Positions 62,449 through 64,000 of a stretch of DNA of 64,000 nucleotides are shown in pieces (position 1 is the stretch's first letter; each line of letters opens with the position of its first letter). The stretch is from Deinandra increscens subsp. villosa. Lineage: Eukaryota > Streptophyta > Magnoliopsida > Asterales > Asteraceae. Location: assembly GCA_039602395.1 (NCBI GenBank), contig JBCNJP010000003.1, positions 26,236,269-26,300,268 on the forward strand. Direction: 5' to 3'. Under the pieces are notes generated by a model. The model was not told where the DNA came from. It saw only the letters and a program-made list of their open reading frames with translations, and ran no database searches. Made by a program: the position numbers and the translations under genes.

Positions 62449-64000
62449 TTATCCTTTCTTCTTATCATTTCTTTTAGGTCTTCCTTTCGGCCTAACCTGC
62501 TTTGGTGCTTTCTCTCTTTTTTCGTTCTTGCATGACCTAGAATTATGTCCCTTTTCTTGGCAATTTTTACATGTCATTTTCCTTCCAAACCCAACCTTAG
62601 AACACTTTCTCTCTTTCTCAGAAGCATCTCTTTTTCTCTTTACTCTTGGCCGGCCAGGCATTCGCCTTTCTTTCGGCGGTAGAGGTTTGATATCATTGGT
62701 TTTAGGCCAAAATGAGCTTCCTTTTAATGGTTTAATATGATACTTGTACGCTTCTTTATACATGCCCCTTTTAAGCCATTTACTAACATAGTTTTCTGGG
62801 TCCTTGTTTATAAACGTAATGCAGCAACTGTGTGAACACAAGGTATACCTGATAACTGCCATGACCGACAGCTACATGTTTGTTCGTTAACGTTTACTGC
62901 ATATGCATCTTTCTCATTCCTCACTTCAAATATGATGTTATCACTTGGAATCACCTTCCAGTGCCTACAAAAAAAAATGTAATGATAAAAATGTGTAGTA
63001 AATAACAAAAAGTTAATAAAAATATATGTTACCTTTGCTCTAATTTAATAAGTTCTAGTTTTTTCCTAACCGTTGGACATATATCATGTTCAACTTTTTC
63101 TGCTTTTGTTGACATAGTAAAGCTTCGTTGCGTCACAAACATTCTTATTTCTTCTAGCATATTGATGATAGGTTTTCTTCGTGCAACTCGAATACATGAA
63201 TTGAAGCTTTCACTCATGCCATTCTCGAACGCATCACATGCCCTATCAACCTCAAAAAAAGCCCTTGACCAACTCTTTGGGTTTCTTTCTATTAGATGTG
63301 AATATGCTTCTTCGCTAATGGCTTTTAACTCATTCATTTTCGCCTCAAATTGTTGTTCGGTTGTTGACTTTGCAGCACCCCAAAATAAATTTTTATAGTC
63401 AATCCCACGGAATTTTTTTTGAAGTTAGCATAAATGTGTCTTGTACATTGCCTATGCTCAGCATAAGGAAAAACGTCTTTTACAGCTTCTACAATACCCT
63501 ATTAATAATTTGAGATATTAAATACAAAAAATGATAAACGTATGGAGAATTAATGCAATGGCACAAATTACATAGCAAAATAAATCTAAAAATAACAAAT
63601 ATAAAGAACATCATACCTTATGTTGATCAGAAATTAAAGTCAGTCCAATTCCATCTTCCATTTCAACGTCACCCTTCAAAAGATCAAGAAACCACTTCCA
63701 GTTTTCTTTGTTCTCAACAGATACGACTGCCCAAGCTAAAGGAAAAATATGATTATTAGCATCTCTTCCAATAGCTGAGAGTAGTTGGCCAGTTTTTAAA
63801 AAACAACCATCTAAGCCAATAATTTTCCTACACCCATTCATCCACCCATCTTTGACACCCTTAAAACAAATATAGTAACTACTGAAGTAAATATCTCCAT
63901 TCGCATCTTCATTCACAGCCATCTTAACAGTACTCCCTGGATTTGTTAACAATATCTCTGCTCCATAGTCCGAAAGTTTTGAATAGTGCTCTTTTATTCC
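62449..64000 (-). pseudogene. MuDR-like (MULE) transposase gene, 3' part, frameshifted
   Basis: Three exons on the minus strand. Exon 64000-63617: open from the edge, NPGSTVKMA, then IIGLDGCFLKTG with the first catalytic Asp, IFPLAWAVV and LTLISDQHK with the second; donor AAG/GTATG. Exon 63498-63033: GIVEAVKDVFPYAEHRQCTR, then after a frameshift at an 8-A run (63413-63420) the helical region with SESFNSCI; donor AAG/GTAAC. Exon 62964-62449: SWIM finger CSCRSWQLSGIPCVH, a second frameshift near 62818, and a CCHC knuckle CKNCQEKGHNSRSC with a basic tail. Domain order (MULE DDE, SWIM, CCHC) is that of plant MuDR transposases. Two frameshifts suggest an inactive copy. Confidence 0.88.

Overview
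The window is nuclear DNA from a plant, almost certainly a eudicot. It is AT-rich, contains two 500-N scaffold gaps (4262-4761 and 42681-43180), and consists almost entirely of plant transposable elements: Ty1/copia of the SIRE/Maximus type, Ty3/gypsy, L1-type LINEs, Helitrons with CTAG ends, hAT, MULE, PIF/Harbinger, Emigrant-like and many small (TA)n-associated inverted-repeat elements. The SIRE Gag zinc knuckle and linker look like those I associate with Asteraceae, but that is a weak inference. I found no intact single-copy host gene. Host-derived sequence appears only as captured or decayed fragments.

Layout. 1-1389: start of a Ty3/gypsy element on the minus strand. 1390-4261: non-coding sequence with Helitron-like hairpins and an LTR start. 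4762-5550: 5' LTR, primer site and repeat-rich leader of a minus-strand SIRE-type copia element. 5551-8404 and 11834-13868: two long AT-rich tracts made largely of consecutive local inverted repeats, separated by 8405-11833, the 3' part and 3' LTR of another SIRE-type element. That insert carries its own array of conserved-loop hairpins. 13869-14345: a different copia LTR followed by a primer-binding site. 14346-18340: small repeats and a cluster of MITEs sitting in (TA)n tracts. 18545-22625: a frame-broken L1-type LINE. 23277-23956: a Harbinger MITE. 24113-24758: a Helitron-end-like minisatellite. 25315-26041: an Emigrant/pogo-like element. 27110-28790: a second LINE. 29946-31757: two gypsy fragments. 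32205-33440: the C-terminal part of a GC-rich non-LTR element with an R2-type endonuclease. 35073-37409: an unrecognised decayed coding tract. 37410-40800: a plus-strand SIRE 5' LTR, leader and Gag. 40801-41667: a possible gene fragment. 41668-42680: a Harbinger ORF1 gene cut by a gap. 43492-45692: a 2.2-kb near-perfect palindrome. 46203-56029: a candidate Helitron with other elements nested inside it and a captured piece of a SHAGGY/GSK3-like kinase gene. 56474-58477: a non-autonomous MULE with a 9-bp target duplication and a nested MITE. 58620-58860: a SINE with a target duplication. 62449-64000: a MuDR-like transposase gene carrying two frameshifts.

How the parts relate. Nothing here forms a host pathway; the logic is one of insertion, nesting and decay. 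(TA)n tracts act as repeated landing or birth sites. The most unusual signal is structural: several elements carry serial hairpins whose apical sequence is conserved while the stems differ and keep pairing. In the same tracts, short copies of the element's own polypurine-tract motif are repeated many times. This was read by eye; no folding, alignment or database search could be run.
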